A stretch of DNA of 64,000 nt from a bacterium 0.1xD8-71 (lineage in GTDB: Bacteria > Bacillota > Clostridia > Lachnospirales > Lachnospiraceae): positions 113,334-177,333 of the forward strand of contig RAYR01000013.1 in the NCBI GenBank assembly GCA_003612405.1, written 5' to 3'. Positions 53,525 to 62,743 of this stretch are shown one piece after another. Position 1 is the stretch's first letter. The number at the start of each line of letters is the position of its first letter. The position numbers and the translations under genes are program-made. The notes under the pieces are model-generated. The model was not told the DNA's origin. It was given only the letters and a program-made list of their open reading frames with translations, and ran no database searches.

Positions 53525-55171
53525 CTAGTGTCCCAACGTCGACAGAATATGCTCTAACATTTCATCGACCACATTGATATATCTGCTGGATGCATTATAT
53601 GCATTCTGATACATAATCATATTCGTCAGTTCTTCATCGGAAGATACTCCGACAATCTGCTCCCTGGCTCCTGCCAGTGCATCGGCAGCCACCGTCTGAT
53701 TCGCCTGTACAGCCCGGAACACGGATCCTGTATTACCAATCTGTGCCACCAGGTTCTTATAATAATCCTGGAAATTCACCGGCATCTGCACCTTGGGATT
53801 CAGCTTATAGATTGCCTCCTCAAAAGCATTTTTTAACAGCTCCGTAGTGATATTATCTTCCGAATGATCCGAAAGCCTGAACGTCAGCAGGGAAGGATTC
53901 TGTCTGAGCTCACTGTTGATAATGATATTGCTTACCGTCCAGTCTTCCCCCTCCACAATTTTCTGAAAGAGCTGATAGGGCTCCCCATTCTCGTCTCTTA
54001 AATAGTAAGATTCCGGGGGCTGTCCCTCTCTGTTGGCAGCGTCTGCCAGAATATCATTAATCTTTGTCACCACCGCATGAATCAGCTGGTCAAACTCCGC
54101 TTCCACATTCATCACAACAGACTGCTCAACATTGCTGGTATACCAGCCTTCTTCATATACGCCGTCTTTGTTAATATCATTGAGTTCCCGATAGGTGGCA
54201 TAATGATCGCCTCTGGCATACAGTGTACTCTTCAAAGAACCGATATCTGTATTATATTCCGAGGAAATCCTGGCCGTCAGGTCAAATACCTTGGCACCCG
54301 CGATTGCCTCCTCGGTAACAATCGGATTACCCTCTTTATCATAATCACAATTCGCCAGCATCGTCCAGTAAGGCGTATAGAAACCGGTCGCCAGATCTTC
54401 ATAAAGACCCATTTCATATGCGATACCGCCCTGTACCAGGTCAACTCCCTCGAATCTCACCCGCACATAACCGTTCATATCCTCTGAATATTTGATCGAA
54501 CCAAGTTTACCCAGTTCATCCAGAAGGTAGTTGCGGCGGTCTCTTAAATCGTTGGCGTTCTCCACCCCTGCCTCAATGCTCACGATCTTCCGATTGAGCG
54601 CCTCAATCTCCTTGGCATAGGCATTGATTTTATTCACATCCGTGACAACCGTCTTGTTCAGATTCTGCTGAAACTCACGCAGGCTGTCATACACTGCCTG
54701 CGCCCTGGTAATAAACTCATACGCCTTGGTCACAAACAGGTTCTGGTTAACTGAATTAGTGGGGTCCTTGCTGAGCTCTTCCACAGCAACCCAGAATCCG
54801 TTCTCCCCATTGAGTGCCAATGCAAATTCATGACCCTCGTTGGATTCGCCCAGAATATACTCCACCTCTTCCAGCGCGCCTGCCGAGACATCGTAAAAAG
54901 ACAACCGTCCCGACTCCCGGCGATAGTTTTTATCCAATATTAAATCTCTTTCCTGTCTGGTAAGGGTATAATTGACACCGAGACCTGTCTGTTTCCAGTT
55001 CGTCTTGTTGCTCTTGGCAATCGTAATATATGTCCTTGTGCCCTGAGCAACCTGCTGCCTGGTATATCCGATGGTGTCCAGATTAGACATGTTATGCGCT
55101 GTTGTATTGAGCGCATTGTTTGATGTTTGTAAGCCTGAAACGCCTATATAAAAACTTCCCATTAATGACAT
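53525..55171 (-). CDS. FlgK-like hook-associated protein (copy 2)
   Basis: A 548-residue protein with a FlgK-type N-terminus (FYIGVSGLQTSNNALNTTAH, NMSNLDTIGYTRQQVAQ) and C-terminus (NMIMYQNAYNASSRYINVVDEM). The middle differs strongly from copy 1. Two tandem FlgK-like genes mean that the junction may contain two related proteins. The ribosome site is GAGGA nine bases from the ATG. Confidence 0.92.
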   Translation of the reverse strand: MSLMGSFYIGVSGLQTSNNALNTTAHNMSNLDTIGYTRQQVAQGTRTYITIAKSNKTNWKQTGLGVNYTLTRQERDLILDKNYRRESGRLSFYDVSAGALEEVEYILGESNEGHEFALALNGENGFWVAVEELSKDPTNSVNQNLFVTKAYEFITRAQAVYDSLREFQQNLNKTVVTDVNKINAYAKEIEALNRKIVSIEAGVENANDLRDRRNYLLDELGKLGSIKYSEDMNGYVRVRFEGVDLVQGGIAYEMGLYEDLATGFYTPYWTMLANCDYDKEGNPIVTEEAIAGAKVFDLTARISSEYNTDIGSLKSTLYARGDHYATYRELNDINKDGVYEEGWYTSNVEQSVVMNVEAEFDQLIHAVVTKINDILADAANREGQPPESYYLRDENGEPYQLFQKIVEGEDWTVSNIIINSELRQNPSLLTFRLSDHSEDNITTELLKNAFEEAIYKLNPKVQMPVNFQDYYKNLVAQIGNTGSVFRAVQANQTVAADALAGAREQIVGVSSDEELTNMIMYQNAYNASSRYINVVDEMLEHILSTLGH

Positions 55172-55192
55172 AATCTACCGTCCTCAACAATT

Positions 55193-55711
55193 CTACTGCT
55201 TTGCGTCAAAAGCCTTATTACTCATCCCGATCATATCACCGGTATTATAAGCGCCCCTGTTATAGTTTGCCGTCTCCGGTGCCTTGTTCATGGACTGAAG
55301 AATATTCATGTTAAACTGGACTAATTCCAAAGCATTTTCGATCAGTTCCCTGTTCTGCTCGTTAACCCGCTTTACCGCGCGGACATTATCCCGCAGACTG
55401 TCGAATACTGCCGCCAGTTTAGCCTGTTCTTCCGGCCTTGCCTCCAGCATCTTAATTAAGTCTACAATTTTCAGCTTCGTAACATCCTTGTTAAGTACGT
55501 TCGCAATATCATCAACAGCTTCACTTCTCTGATTATCCAGATGATTGATCCTGCTTACTATGATTTGCTCCTCATCCGTGATCTTGTTTAATGCCTGTAA
55601 GTCCTCAGACACAATGGCTGGTGTTTTCCTGATGGATAAATCTAACAGATTCTTGTACTCCAGATTTTCTTTCTCTAAAACCTCGATCAAGGTCTCCATT
55701 AAACTTGCCAC
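55193..55711 (-). CDS. flgN: FlgN export chaperone
   Basis: A 172-residue helical protein starting with GTG (GAGG seven bases upstream): LMETLIEVLEKENLEYKNLL, LNKITDEEQIIVSRINHLD, VKRVNEQNRELIENALELVQF. These match the FlgN family, chaperone for FlgK and FlgL. It sits between flgM and flgK, the usual place. Confidence 0.9.
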   Translation of the reverse strand: MASLMETLIEVLEKENLEYKNLLDLSIRKTPAIVSEDLQALNKITDEEQIIVSRINHLDNQRSEAVDDIANVLNKDVTKLKIVDLIKMLEARPEEQAKLAAVFDSLRDNVRAVKRVNEQNRELIENALELVQFNMNILQSMNKAPETANYNRGAYNTGDMIGMSNKAFDAKQ

Positions 55712-55736
55712 AATTATTCCTCACCTTTCATTGTGT

Positions 55737-56018
55737 CTACAGACTTTCCATTTCTTCATACTGCTTCATCAGTTTCTCTGCAAAACTTTCTGCGCTCACC
55801 TGATATGTTCCGTTCGCAATACTTGCTTTGAGAGGAGCTGTCAGTTCACTCCTGATATCACTGGCTGCTGCCACTGCATTTTTGGCAGTCTGGATATCTT
55901 TACCGATACTGGAGATCTGAATCTGGTCTGAAGCCGTATTTTTAGCTGTTTTCTGTGTTTTTGTCAGATTCTTTGCACCATATATCTGCTGAACCTGTGA
56001 ATAAGCCTCAATACGCAT
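55737..56018 (-). CDS. flgM: Anti-sigma-28 factor FlgM
   Basis: A 93-residue protein: MRIEAYSQVQQIYGAKN, DQIQISSIGKDIQTAKNAV, then a C-terminal sigma-binding helix part (DIRSELTAPLKASIANGTYQV, FAEKLMKQYEE). FlgM holds sigma-28 until the hook is finished and is then exported. It has a strong AGGAGG site and is the first gene of flgM-flgN-flgK2-flgK1-flgL-fliW-csrA. Confidence 0.94.
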   Translation of the reverse strand: MRIEAYSQVQQIYGAKNLTKTQKTAKNTASDQIQISSIGKDIQTAKNAVAAASDIRSELTAPLKASIANGTYQVSAESFAEKLMKQYEEMESL

Positions 56019-56060
56019 ATCGGACTCCTCCTTCTTTTTGTTCTAAACCTTACATTATTT

Positions 56061-56087
56061 GTATCGGATAATTCTCCAAAGACTTTA
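56061..56087 (-). promoter_or_regulatory. Sigma-28 promoter of the flgM operon
   Basis: Minus strand: TAAA (56087-56084), 15-base spacer, TCCGATAC (56068-56061). It lies 43 bases upstream of flgM, so the anti-sigma factor is probably expressed under the sigma factor it inhibits. Confidence 0.82.
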
Positions 56088-56180
56088 GAGGTGAAATGAT
56101 ATTTTCTGTCCACAAAAGAAGAAAAGTTAAAAAACAGGGAAACGCTGTAAATAGCAACGTTTCCCCTCTTTCAGAATAGT

Positions 56181-56265
56181 GCCGGCGACCGGAATCGAAC
56201 CGGTACGGGAGGTTAGTCCCGCAGGATTTTAAGTCCTGTGCGTCTGCCAGTTCCGCCACGCCGGC
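56181..56265 (-). tRNA. tRNA-Leu (UAA)
   Basis: An 85-base class II tRNA with a 7-bp GCCGGCG/CGCCGGC acceptor, discriminator A, anticodon loop CTTAAAA and a long variable arm. CCA is not encoded. Confidence 0.95.
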
Positions 56266-56301
56266 ATATTGTGACAATCTGTTTATGAGTTTGTTTTGAA
56301 A

Positions 56302-56375
56302 CGACCCGGATGGGACTCGAACCCACGACCTCCGCCGTGACAGGGCGGCGCTCTAACCAACTGAGCCACCGGGCC
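56302..56375 (-). tRNA. tRNA-Asp (GUC)
   Basis: A 74-base tRNA with the GGCCCGG/CCGGGTC acceptor (one G-U), anticodon loop CTGTCAC, GGTTCGAGTCC T arm and discriminator G. Confidence 0.95.
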
Positions 56376-56476
56376 TTTTGTTTCAGCTATTACATTATAT
56401 ATCCAGAAGATATCTTGTGTCAATGACGTAAATCTCTTCGGAATTAACTCCGCGAGAATCCTGGCGGATTCTCTGA

Positions 56477-56550
56477 TGGACCTTCGGGGACTCGAACCCA
56501 GGACCGACCGGTTATGAGCCGGTTGCTCTAACCAACTGAGCTAAAGGTCC
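56477..56550 (-). tRNA. tRNA with CAU anticodon, probably tRNA-Ile2
   Basis: A 74-base tRNA with GGACCTT/AAGGTCC acceptor and anticodon loop CTCATAA. The acceptor (C4-G69, C5-G68) resembles the TilS-modified tRNA-Ile2 of B. subtilis rather than elongator tRNA-Met, so it may read AUA after lysidine formation. Automated tools may call it Met. Confidence 0.9.
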
Positions 56551-56568
56551 GCAAACTCATAAAACTAA

Positions 56569-56640
56569 TGACTCCAACGGGAATCGAACCCGTGTTACCG
56601 CCGTGAAAGGGCGATGTCTTAACCGCTTGACCATGGAGCC
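56569..56640 (-). tRNA. tRNA-Glu (UUC)
   Basis: A 72-base tRNA with GGCTCCA/TGGAGTC acceptor (one A-C mismatch-like first/second pair aside) and anticodon loop CTTTCAC. It is the first of the four-gene cluster in transcription order. Confidence 0.93.
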
Positions 56641-56772
56641 TCAACGCTTGATATAATACCATACTCCGCCAGGTTTGGCAAGGGAAATGAATGAAAATAT
56701 ATAAAACTAAATCATTTGGACACAGTTATTTCGTTATATACTTATGAGGGGACATCCCCAGGAGGAATTATC

Positions 56773-57318
56773 TTGACAGGCGAAGAGAAATTGCTACAAA
56801 GAATAGAACAGGGCGACACAGGCGCCACAGACGAATTGATAGAAATATACTATCCTGAGATTCTGCGCTATTGTATCTGGCATACGCCTGACCGTTCCCT
56901 GGCGGAAGATGCGGCACAGGAAACCTTTCTCAAGGTAATCCGCTACTTTGACCGCTATACCCACAAAGGCAGATGGAAATCCTTTCTCTATCAGGTGGCC
57001 GCAAATACCTGCACCGATATCCTGAGAAAGCATCGGCATCTCGATGTATCCTTAGAAGAATCTTCTGTGGATATTGCCTATGTGGAACCGGATTTTGAAA
57101 ATGTGCAGGCAGATATGGCACTGCGGCAGCTGATCAGAAATCTGCCGGAGGATTCCCAGGAAATCGTTCTCTTACGGTTTGGACAGGAACTGACACTGCG
57201 GGAAATCGCGGGAGTACTCCATCTGCCGCTGCGCACTGTCCAGTCCAGACTGCGGGCTGCATTAAAAAGACTGAAAAAAGAAATCGAGAAAGGAGCAAAT
57301 GGCCATGACGAAAAATAA
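56773..57318 (+). CDS. ECF-type RNA polymerase sigma factor
   Basis: About 181 residues from a TTG at 56773 that has GGAGG seven bases upstream; the upstream TTG at 56716 has no ribosome site. Region 2 is present (YYPEILRYCIWHTPDRSLAE, AEDAAQETFLKVIRYFDRY, KGRWKSFLYQVAANTCTDIL) and so is region 4 (LPEDSQEIVLLRFGQELTLR, REIAGVLHLPLRTVQSRL). It starts an operon with a membrane protein and an ABC transporter. The membrane protein may be the sensor or anti-sigma partner. Confidence 0.92.
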   Translation: MTGEEKLLQRIEQGDTGATDELIEIYYPEILRYCIWHTPDRSLAEDAAQETFLKVIRYFDRYTHKGRWKSFLYQVAANTCTDILRKHRHLDVSLEESSVDIAYVEPDFENVQADMALRQLIRNLPEDSQEIVLLRFGQELTLREIAGVLHLPLRTVQSRLRAALKRLKKEIEKGANGHDEK

Positions 57319-58081
57319 AATATTAGAAAACAGAGTAAGACAGGCATTGCAGCAATCCCCCTCCGTCACGAATGAGACGCACCTGCATAATACTCTTATA
57401 CTTGTCAGACAGGAAGCCTGCCGCAGGCAGATGCGGAAACGTATATCCTTTCCACAATTCCTGGCAAAGCAGATAAAGTTTATGGGTTATAAAATCTGGA
57501 TTGTACAGGGAATTTTCCTGTTCTTTATCAACAGACTGCTCTCTTATTCCTACGGGTATACATTGCGTCCACAGAGCATGGTCAAACTACTGTTTTGTTT
57601 GTCGGTTCTGGTTTTTGTAACCATCCTGCCTTTTCTCTATCACTCTGTATGCTATCAGATGCAGGAAATCGAAGCGGCGTCCCGCTTTTCCTGCGCAAAG
57701 CTTCTGCTGGCGAAACTGGTCATTGTCGGCATCGGGGATCTTTGCCTTTTAGGCGGTATTTTCTTTACCATGATGCTACAGGCATCTTTACCTGCTGAGC
57801 GCACGATTCTATATCTGTGTCTGCCGTTCCTTCTGGCCGGCAGCGGCTGTCTGTTCCTGCTTGGCCATTGCAGTCCCCGGCACTTTATCATGGGAAGCCT
57901 TTTATTCTGTATGCTTTTGGCATTGGGATTTTGTGTGATTCCGGGACACTATGTATTCTGGTTTCAGCAATCCTTTTCCCCGATATGGATCCTGGTGTGT
58001 ATACTGCTTGTATTTTTCTGCGAAAGACAGCTTCGCCATATCATCCGGGATGCCTCTTACACGGAAATACAGTTAGCCTGA
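57305..58081 (+). CDS. Multi-pass membrane protein, possible anti-sigma partner
   Basis: A 258-residue protein from the ATG at 57305, overlapping the sigma gene by 14 bases. The ~60-residue N-terminal part is charged and cytoplasmic (RVRQALQQSPSVTNETHLHN). About six hydrophobic segments follow. I do not recognise the family. Co-translation with the sigma gene suggests an anti-sigma or sensor function, and the next two genes could form an export system responding to it. Confidence 0.7.
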   Translation: MTKNKILENRVRQALQQSPSVTNETHLHNTLILVRQEACRRQMRKRISFPQFLAKQIKFMGYKIWIVQGIFLFFINRLLSYSYGYTLRPQSMVKLLFCLSVLVFVTILPFLYHSVCYQMQEIEAASRFSCAKLLLAKLVIVGIGDLCLLGGIFFTMMLQASLPAERTILYLCLPFLLAGSGCLFLLGHCSPRHFIMGSLLFCMLLALGFCVIPGHYVFWFQQSFSPIWILVCILLVFFCERQLRHIIRDASYTEIQLA

Positions 58082-58109
58082 CTTATCAATCATCATGGAG
58101 GAAATGACA

Positions 58110-58991
58110 ATGGAATTATCTATGGAACATGTTTCAAAACAATTCAAGGACCTAACCGCAGTGGATGATATTTCCCTGCATATCACCCCCGGCGTATGGG
58201 GACTGTTAGGAGCCAACGGGGCCGGCAAGACCACTCTCATGCGGATGATCGCCGGTATTATGACGCCCTCTTCGGGACACATCCTCTACGACGGAGTTCC
58301 CATTACCGAATTAAAGGAAAGCTACCGCGATGTCTTTGGCTATCTTCCCCAGGAATTCGGATTTTATCCGGAATTTACCGTAAAAGATTATCTGGAGTAT
58401 GTCTCCGTGCTGAAAGGTCTTACAGAAAAAGACGGCAGGCGCAAAATCAATGAACTCCTGGAGCAGCTGACCCTGTCCCATGTAAAAAACAAGAAAATCA
58501 TCAAACTATCCGGCGGCACGAAACGCCGGGTGGGCATTGCACAGGCCCTGTTAAATGACCCGGAAGTCCTGATCCTGGACGAACCCACCAGCGGCCTTGA
58601 TCCGGGGGAAAGAGTCCGTTTCCGCAATCTGCTCTCTGAGTTTGCGCACGACCGCATTGTACTGATTTCGACCCATATTGTTTCCGATGTGGAATATATC
58701 GCCACACAAAATGCGGTGATGAAGGACGGAAAACTTCTCGCAAAAGGTACCACCGAAGAACTGGTAAAACTGGTTGCCGGGAAAGTATGGACCGCCAGGA
58801 TTTCCATGAGCAGTTTGCCGGAATACGAGCACAGACTCCAGATTGTCAATCTCCGCAACGAAGAGAACGGACAGATTTCCATCCGCTATCTCGCTGACAG
58901 ACCCCATACCGGCGATTCACAGCCTGTACCGCCTCATCTGGAGGATTTATATTTATGGATGTTTCCACAGAAAAATATTGACCGGAGGTAA
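58110..58991 (+). CDS. ABC transporter ATP-binding protein
   Basis: A 293-residue ATPase from the ATG at 58110 (GGAGG eight bases upstream). Walker A LLGANGAGKTTLM, signature LSGGTKRRVGIAQALL, Walker B VLILDEPTSGLDP and H-loop ISTHIVSDVE are intact. It is of the ABC-2 export type (antibiotic/peptide or lipid exporters). The permease gene follows after five bases. Confidence 0.92.
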   Translation: MELSMEHVSKQFKDLTAVDDISLHITPGVWGLLGANGAGKTTLMRMIAGIMTPSSGHILYDGVPITELKESYRDVFGYLPQEFGFYPEFTVKDYLEYVSVLKGLTEKDGRRKINELLEQLTLSHVKNKKIIKLSGGTKRRVGIAQALLNDPEVLILDEPTSGLDPGERVRFRNLLSEFAHDRIVLISTHIVSDVEYIATQNAVMKDGKLLAKGTTEELVKLVAGKVWTARISMSSLPEYEHRLQIVNLRNEENGQISIRYLADRPHTGDSQPVPPHLEDLYLWMFPQKNIDRR

Positions 58992-58996
58992 TTGCT

Positions 58997-60244
58997 ATGC
59001 GTTTAATGAAACTGGAAATAAAAAGAATCATAAAGACCCGTCTTACCCTTGTCCTGCTGACACTGGCCCTGCTGTTTTCTTTACTGCTGGCATGGCTGCC
59101 CATTACCTTTTCTTACAACAGCTACACGGACACAGACGGCACCAAGGTGGAACTGAAAGGACTGGCCGCTATTGCCTATGAGAAAAAACTACAGGCAGAC
59201 ATTACCGGCACAGTGACTCCGGAAAAGGTACGGCAGGCAGTGGAAGACTATCAGGCCTGTCTGAGAAAATACGGGGTGGAACTTTCCTATGACCTGCCCG
59301 ACGGCGTCTATGAAGAAGAGATCCTGCCCTATGCCCCGCTTTTGCACGGCATCCGGGAAGCTTTTGCCAATCCGGATACCGGCGTTGCCCCGACGATTCT
59401 GGAAATTGACCCGAAAAAAGTGGATGCCTATTATGATGTGTGTGAAGAACGCATTGTATCCCTGATGAAACAGGAACAGAAAAACCATCCGGCTGCACAA
59501 AAGAAGGCCATCGATTTATACAGTACAGTGGAAAAACCCTATCAGTTCTTCCCGGGATACAGCACCAATGCCATGGATTACCAGATTATCCTTTCCTTTC
59601 TGGTCATGCTCTTCTGCACCGTCATCACAGCGCCCGTATTCACATCCGATTACCAGACCGGCGCAGACGACATCTTCCGCTGTACCAAATACGGCAGGAC
59701 AAAATTTGCCCTGATAAAGATTCTGTCCGCCTTTATTATCTGCGGAACGGCTTACCTGCTCTGCGCCGGGATATATGTCCTGGTATCCAACAGTCTCTGG
59801 GGATGGGAATGTACCAGGACCTCCATGCAGATGCTGTATTCCATTATCAACCTGCCAAATATGACGATTGGGCAGCTGCAATGTTTTAATGTCATCTGCG
59901 GACTATTAAGCATACTGGCAGTGATCAGTTTTACCGTTTTCCTTTCTTCCAGAATCAAAACCATAGCGTCCTGCCTGTCAATCGCACTTTTGTTTGGCCT
60001 TTTACCAATCGTCATCTATATGATGTTCCCGTCCGAAATCGGCATCTGGCTTTATAGTATTCTTCCGGCAGGCGGAACCGGACTCCAGACCAGTTTCTTA
60101 TATGCTGCCACCGAATTTGATTTCTGGAATATCGGGAATATCGCCATCTGGCTTCCTCATGTCATGGCTGGTGCATACACGATTGAAATTCCGCTGTTTG
60201 GTTTTCTGGCGGTTTCTTCTTATAACAAATATAAGAGAAAATGA
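58997..60244 (+). CDS. ABC-2-type transporter permease
   Basis: A 415-residue protein. After one N-terminal membrane segment (LTLVLLTLALLFSLLLAWL) there is a ~150-residue extracytoplasmic domain, then about five more membrane segments (for example IILSFLVMLFCTVITAPVF and LSILAVISFTVFLSS). TSDYQTGADDIF is a typical ABC-2 loop. It should pair with the upstream ATPase. Substrate not known. Confidence 0.82.
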   Translation: MRLMKLEIKRIIKTRLTLVLLTLALLFSLLLAWLPITFSYNSYTDTDGTKVELKGLAAIAYEKKLQADITGTVTPEKVRQAVEDYQACLRKYGVELSYDLPDGVYEEEILPYAPLLHGIREAFANPDTGVAPTILEIDPKKVDAYYDVCEERIVSLMKQEQKNHPAAQKKAIDLYSTVEKPYQFFPGYSTNAMDYQIILSFLVMLFCTVITAPVFTSDYQTGADDIFRCTKYGRTKFALIKILSAFIICGTAYLLCAGIYVLVSNSLWGWECTRTSMQMLYSIINLPNMTIGQLQCFNVICGLLSILAVISFTVFLSSRIKTIASCLSIALLFGLLPIVIYMMFPSEIGIWLYSILPAGGTGLQTSFLYAATEFDFWNIGNIAIWLPHVMAGAYTIEIPLFGFLAVSSYNKYKRK

Positions 60245-60285
60245 AAAACCATATGACATAACTATCTCCATTCAGACGACAGGAA

Positions 60286-60331
60286 GAGGGTGTCGCAGCA
60301 TCATCAATTCAGATGATTGGGCGGCACCCTC
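60286..60331. terminator. Hairpin between convergent ABC and lipoprotein genes
   Basis: GAGGGTGTCGC (60286-60296) pairs with GCGGCACCCTC (60321-60331) with one G-U pair, and the interior ATCATC/GATGAT extends it. There is no clear T tract on either side, so it probably works as a bidirectional but imperfect terminator. Confidence 0.55.
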
Positions 60332-60336
60332 CTTCT

Positions 60337-62166
60337 TCATCCCCAATAACTGTCTTCCGCATAATAACTCTCATACGCTTCCGGATATACCGTCTCTTCT
60401 CCCTCTACCGACACCGCGTAAGAATTTCTCACTTCCGCCACTTTTCCGTCTTCCATGATTTCTTCCCGCCAACGCCATACCTCGGCACCTTCCGGCACCT
60501 CTAACTCCGGTGGTATATCATCTTCATCCAAAAGTTCTTCCGTCAGAATACCTTGTACCACAAACTTTCCGTCCACATACCGGTAAATTGCCCAGCTATG
60601 GGAAGCGGCCCAGTTGCGCCAGGAACTGCGCACCAGTTGATGCTCCGGATCTATGGAAGGGTTGCTGATCATGCTATAAGTCGGTGAAAACACATACCTG
60701 CCTGAAGCCTGATCCCAGAGATAACCAAACTCACACAGAAGCCCCTGACTGCCAAAATGCCCGGCTTCCAATACAATATCTTTCACCCCGTCAAAATTGA
60801 TATCCTCAAACCTCATCCGGTCGCTTCTGGCATCGCCAAAGCAAAATTCTCCGTCCTCTTCTCCCGGACTCAGTTCATAGACCGATGCACCGGCAGTGAC
60901 CCGGATCCAGGGATCAAAACTGTACATATAAATCTCATCTGTTTCACGGGAAATCCACTTCTTTGTAAAACATTCTGCCACCAGATCTCCCTCTTCCCTG
61001 CGCTGATAAATGCCCAGGAACCCTTCATCCCCGGATCCCCCGGGCCAGGAAACCGCCTTATTAAACTCAGGACATACGGTATAGGTTGTGCTCCCGTAGG
61101 CTTCCTCTTCCAACGCCGTTGTCTGCCTGCAAAAGTCCAGATAAAGAGAGAGCCCCTTTCTGTGCAGCAAAGGTGATAGATCCCGCTCCGCAACAATACA
61201 GCCATTAAGCTCCTCCAACTGCCCAAGTTCCTTCACAAAACACAAATCCGTATCCTGATCGATACAGCCCTCTATCCGTACAAGCGCAGAACCTTTTAAA
61301 GCTGCTTCCTCCCTCACCTGGATGGATACCTCATTTAAAACCAGCTCCTTTAACGTACCTATCTGTGCCGCCTCATCCAGCCAGAATCCCTGATAGTCCT
61401 CTGCCTCCCAATCCGGTCTTACTGTAAGCATTTCCACCCGGGAGTCCTGTAAAACACCAAGAAGCGTGTGGTACTTCTCCTCCCGATAATCGTACAATGC
61501 CACGGATTTTATCTGCCTCGGAAAGACCTCTCCTTCCGACAATGTTCCCGTCACATCCGTCACATCCGTATCCACAGAAAAATACACTTCCTGCGCACCT
61601 GTCAGATAAGTAAGCGCACGCACCGGGAATGTTCCTGAATCACTCTCCACCTGCACACTTTCATGGAGAATCTTAAGTGCCAGTAAGTCTTCCTCCTGCC
61701 ATTCCTGCAAATCCCTGGAAAAATAAACAATGACACTATGAACATTGTCCCAATTATACCATTCCCGCAGCCGGGCAAACTCCTCCCCATCATGAATGGT
61801 GACAGAATTAGCCCACAGTTTTCCCTTTACCGCCTCTATCTCTTCTTTTCTGATCTTTTCATGGGCATCCCTGCCGTAGTAGCGGTAGATGGAATCCCGG
61901 AGGGTGTCGTTGTCCATGGGGTTGGTGTGCCGGGTCGCTTCTTCTCTGGTTTCAGATTCTTCTTCCACTCCGGATTCCGTTTCCATGCCGGATTTTTCTC
62001 TGGCCCCAGTGTCCTCCCTGCCGCTTTCCGCTGCCTGCCCACAACCTCCGAAAAGACAAACTGCAAACACCATCAGAATCCATATCATTTTCCGCCGGCT
62101 TCTTATAAATCCCAGCTTCATTACCTGTTCTGCCTGCTGTATTGAAAAACTTCCATCATCAAGCAT
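60337..62166 (-). CDS. Large lipoprotein with XAC2610/FG-GAP-like region
   Basis: About 609 residues from the ATG at 62166 (AAGG upstream); the ATG at 62121 is an alternative that gives a normal-length signal peptide. The membrane segment ends in a lipobox LFGGC (WILMVFAVCLFGGC). A disordered, acidic Glu/Thr stretch follows. The middle has leucine-rich-repeat-like parts (IGTLKELVLNEVSI, LGQLEELNG). The C-terminal region has FEDINFDGVKDIVLEAG, an FG-GAP/XAC2610-like calcium-loop pattern. It should face outside. Function unknown. Confidence 0.65.
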   Translation of the reverse strand: MLDDGSFSIQQAEQVMKLGFIRSRRKMIWILMVFAVCLFGGCGQAAESGREDTGAREKSGMETESGVEEESETREEATRHTNPMDNDTLRDSIYRYYGRDAHEKIRKEEIEAVKGKLWANSVTIHDGEEFARLREWYNWDNVHSVIVYFSRDLQEWQEEDLLALKILHESVQVESDSGTFPVRALTYLTGAQEVYFSVDTDVTDVTGTLSEGEVFPRQIKSVALYDYREEKYHTLLGVLQDSRVEMLTVRPDWEAEDYQGFWLDEAAQIGTLKELVLNEVSIQVREEAALKGSALVRIEGCIDQDTDLCFVKELGQLEELNGCIVAERDLSPLLHRKGLSLYLDFCRQTTALEEEAYGSTTYTVCPEFNKAVSWPGGSGDEGFLGIYQRREEGDLVAECFTKKWISRETDEIYMYSFDPWIRVTAGASVYELSPGEEDGEFCFGDARSDRMRFEDINFDGVKDIVLEAGHFGSQGLLCEFGYLWDQASGRYVFSPTYSMISNPSIDPEHQLVRSSWRNWAASHSWAIYRYVDGKFVVQGILTEELLDEDDIPPELEVPEGAEVWRWREEIMEDGKVAEVRNSYAVSVEGEETVYPEAYESYYAEDSYWG

Positions 62167-62257
62167 TTTCTGCAACCTTACCTTTCCGCATCAGATGTTA
62201 CCAAAAAGTATAACATATCTCCTTCCATGCATCTATGATAAAACCCGGCTTTCTCTT

Positions 62258-62743
62258 TTATTCTTTATGTCTGGAATTTTTAATCCATACGAAAATCACG
62301 ATAGCAGTTGCAATCAAAAACTCAGCAAATATCGTATGCTTGCCCAATAATCCCCATACCAGTTCCGATTCCAAAGTAAATACCATCTCGTGTTCCACAA
62401 AAACCACCGCAAGAAACAGCAGGTAGACGGCAAGTGAATACATGATGTTTTTGAATATCCGAGTACGCTTCTCCTCTCTGAACAACATCTTCTTTTGCTG
62501 CTGTTCCAATATCTGTGTCTTCACCGATAATTCATCTATCTCAGACGGTTTTAATAAATAATCGATGCTGACATCAAACAGCTTACTCAATTCCACAATC
62601 TTATCTACTTCCGGTATGACCTGACCGCTTTCCCATTTGGAAATGGACTGCCTGGAAACGTTGAGCTGTTCCGCCAGCTGTTCCTGTGTCAGCTCCCTTC
62701 CCTTGCGTAGTGCTGTAAGTTTTTCTGCAAATTTCATATTCAT
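62258..62743 (-). CDS. Membrane-anchored XRE-family regulator
   Basis: A 161-residue protein. Residues ~1-66 form a clear HTH (FAEKLTALRKGRELTQEQLA, NVSRQSISKWESGQVIPEVD, KLFDVSIDYLL). After a basic linker there are two hydrophobic segments (IMYSLAVYLLFLAVVF and FLIATAIVIFVWI). Such XRE proteins with a membrane tail are common in Firmicutes and are thought to sense the membrane or environment. It shares orientation with the lipoprotein gene 92 bases downstream and may control it. Confidence 0.87.
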   Translation of the reverse strand: MNMKFAEKLTALRKGRELTQEQLAEQLNVSRQSISKWESGQVIPEVDKIVELSKLFDVSIDYLLKPSEIDELSVKTQILEQQQKKMLFREEKRTRIFKNIMYSLAVYLLFLAVVFVEHEMVFTLESELVWGLLGKHTIFAEFLIATAIVIFVWIKNSRHKE

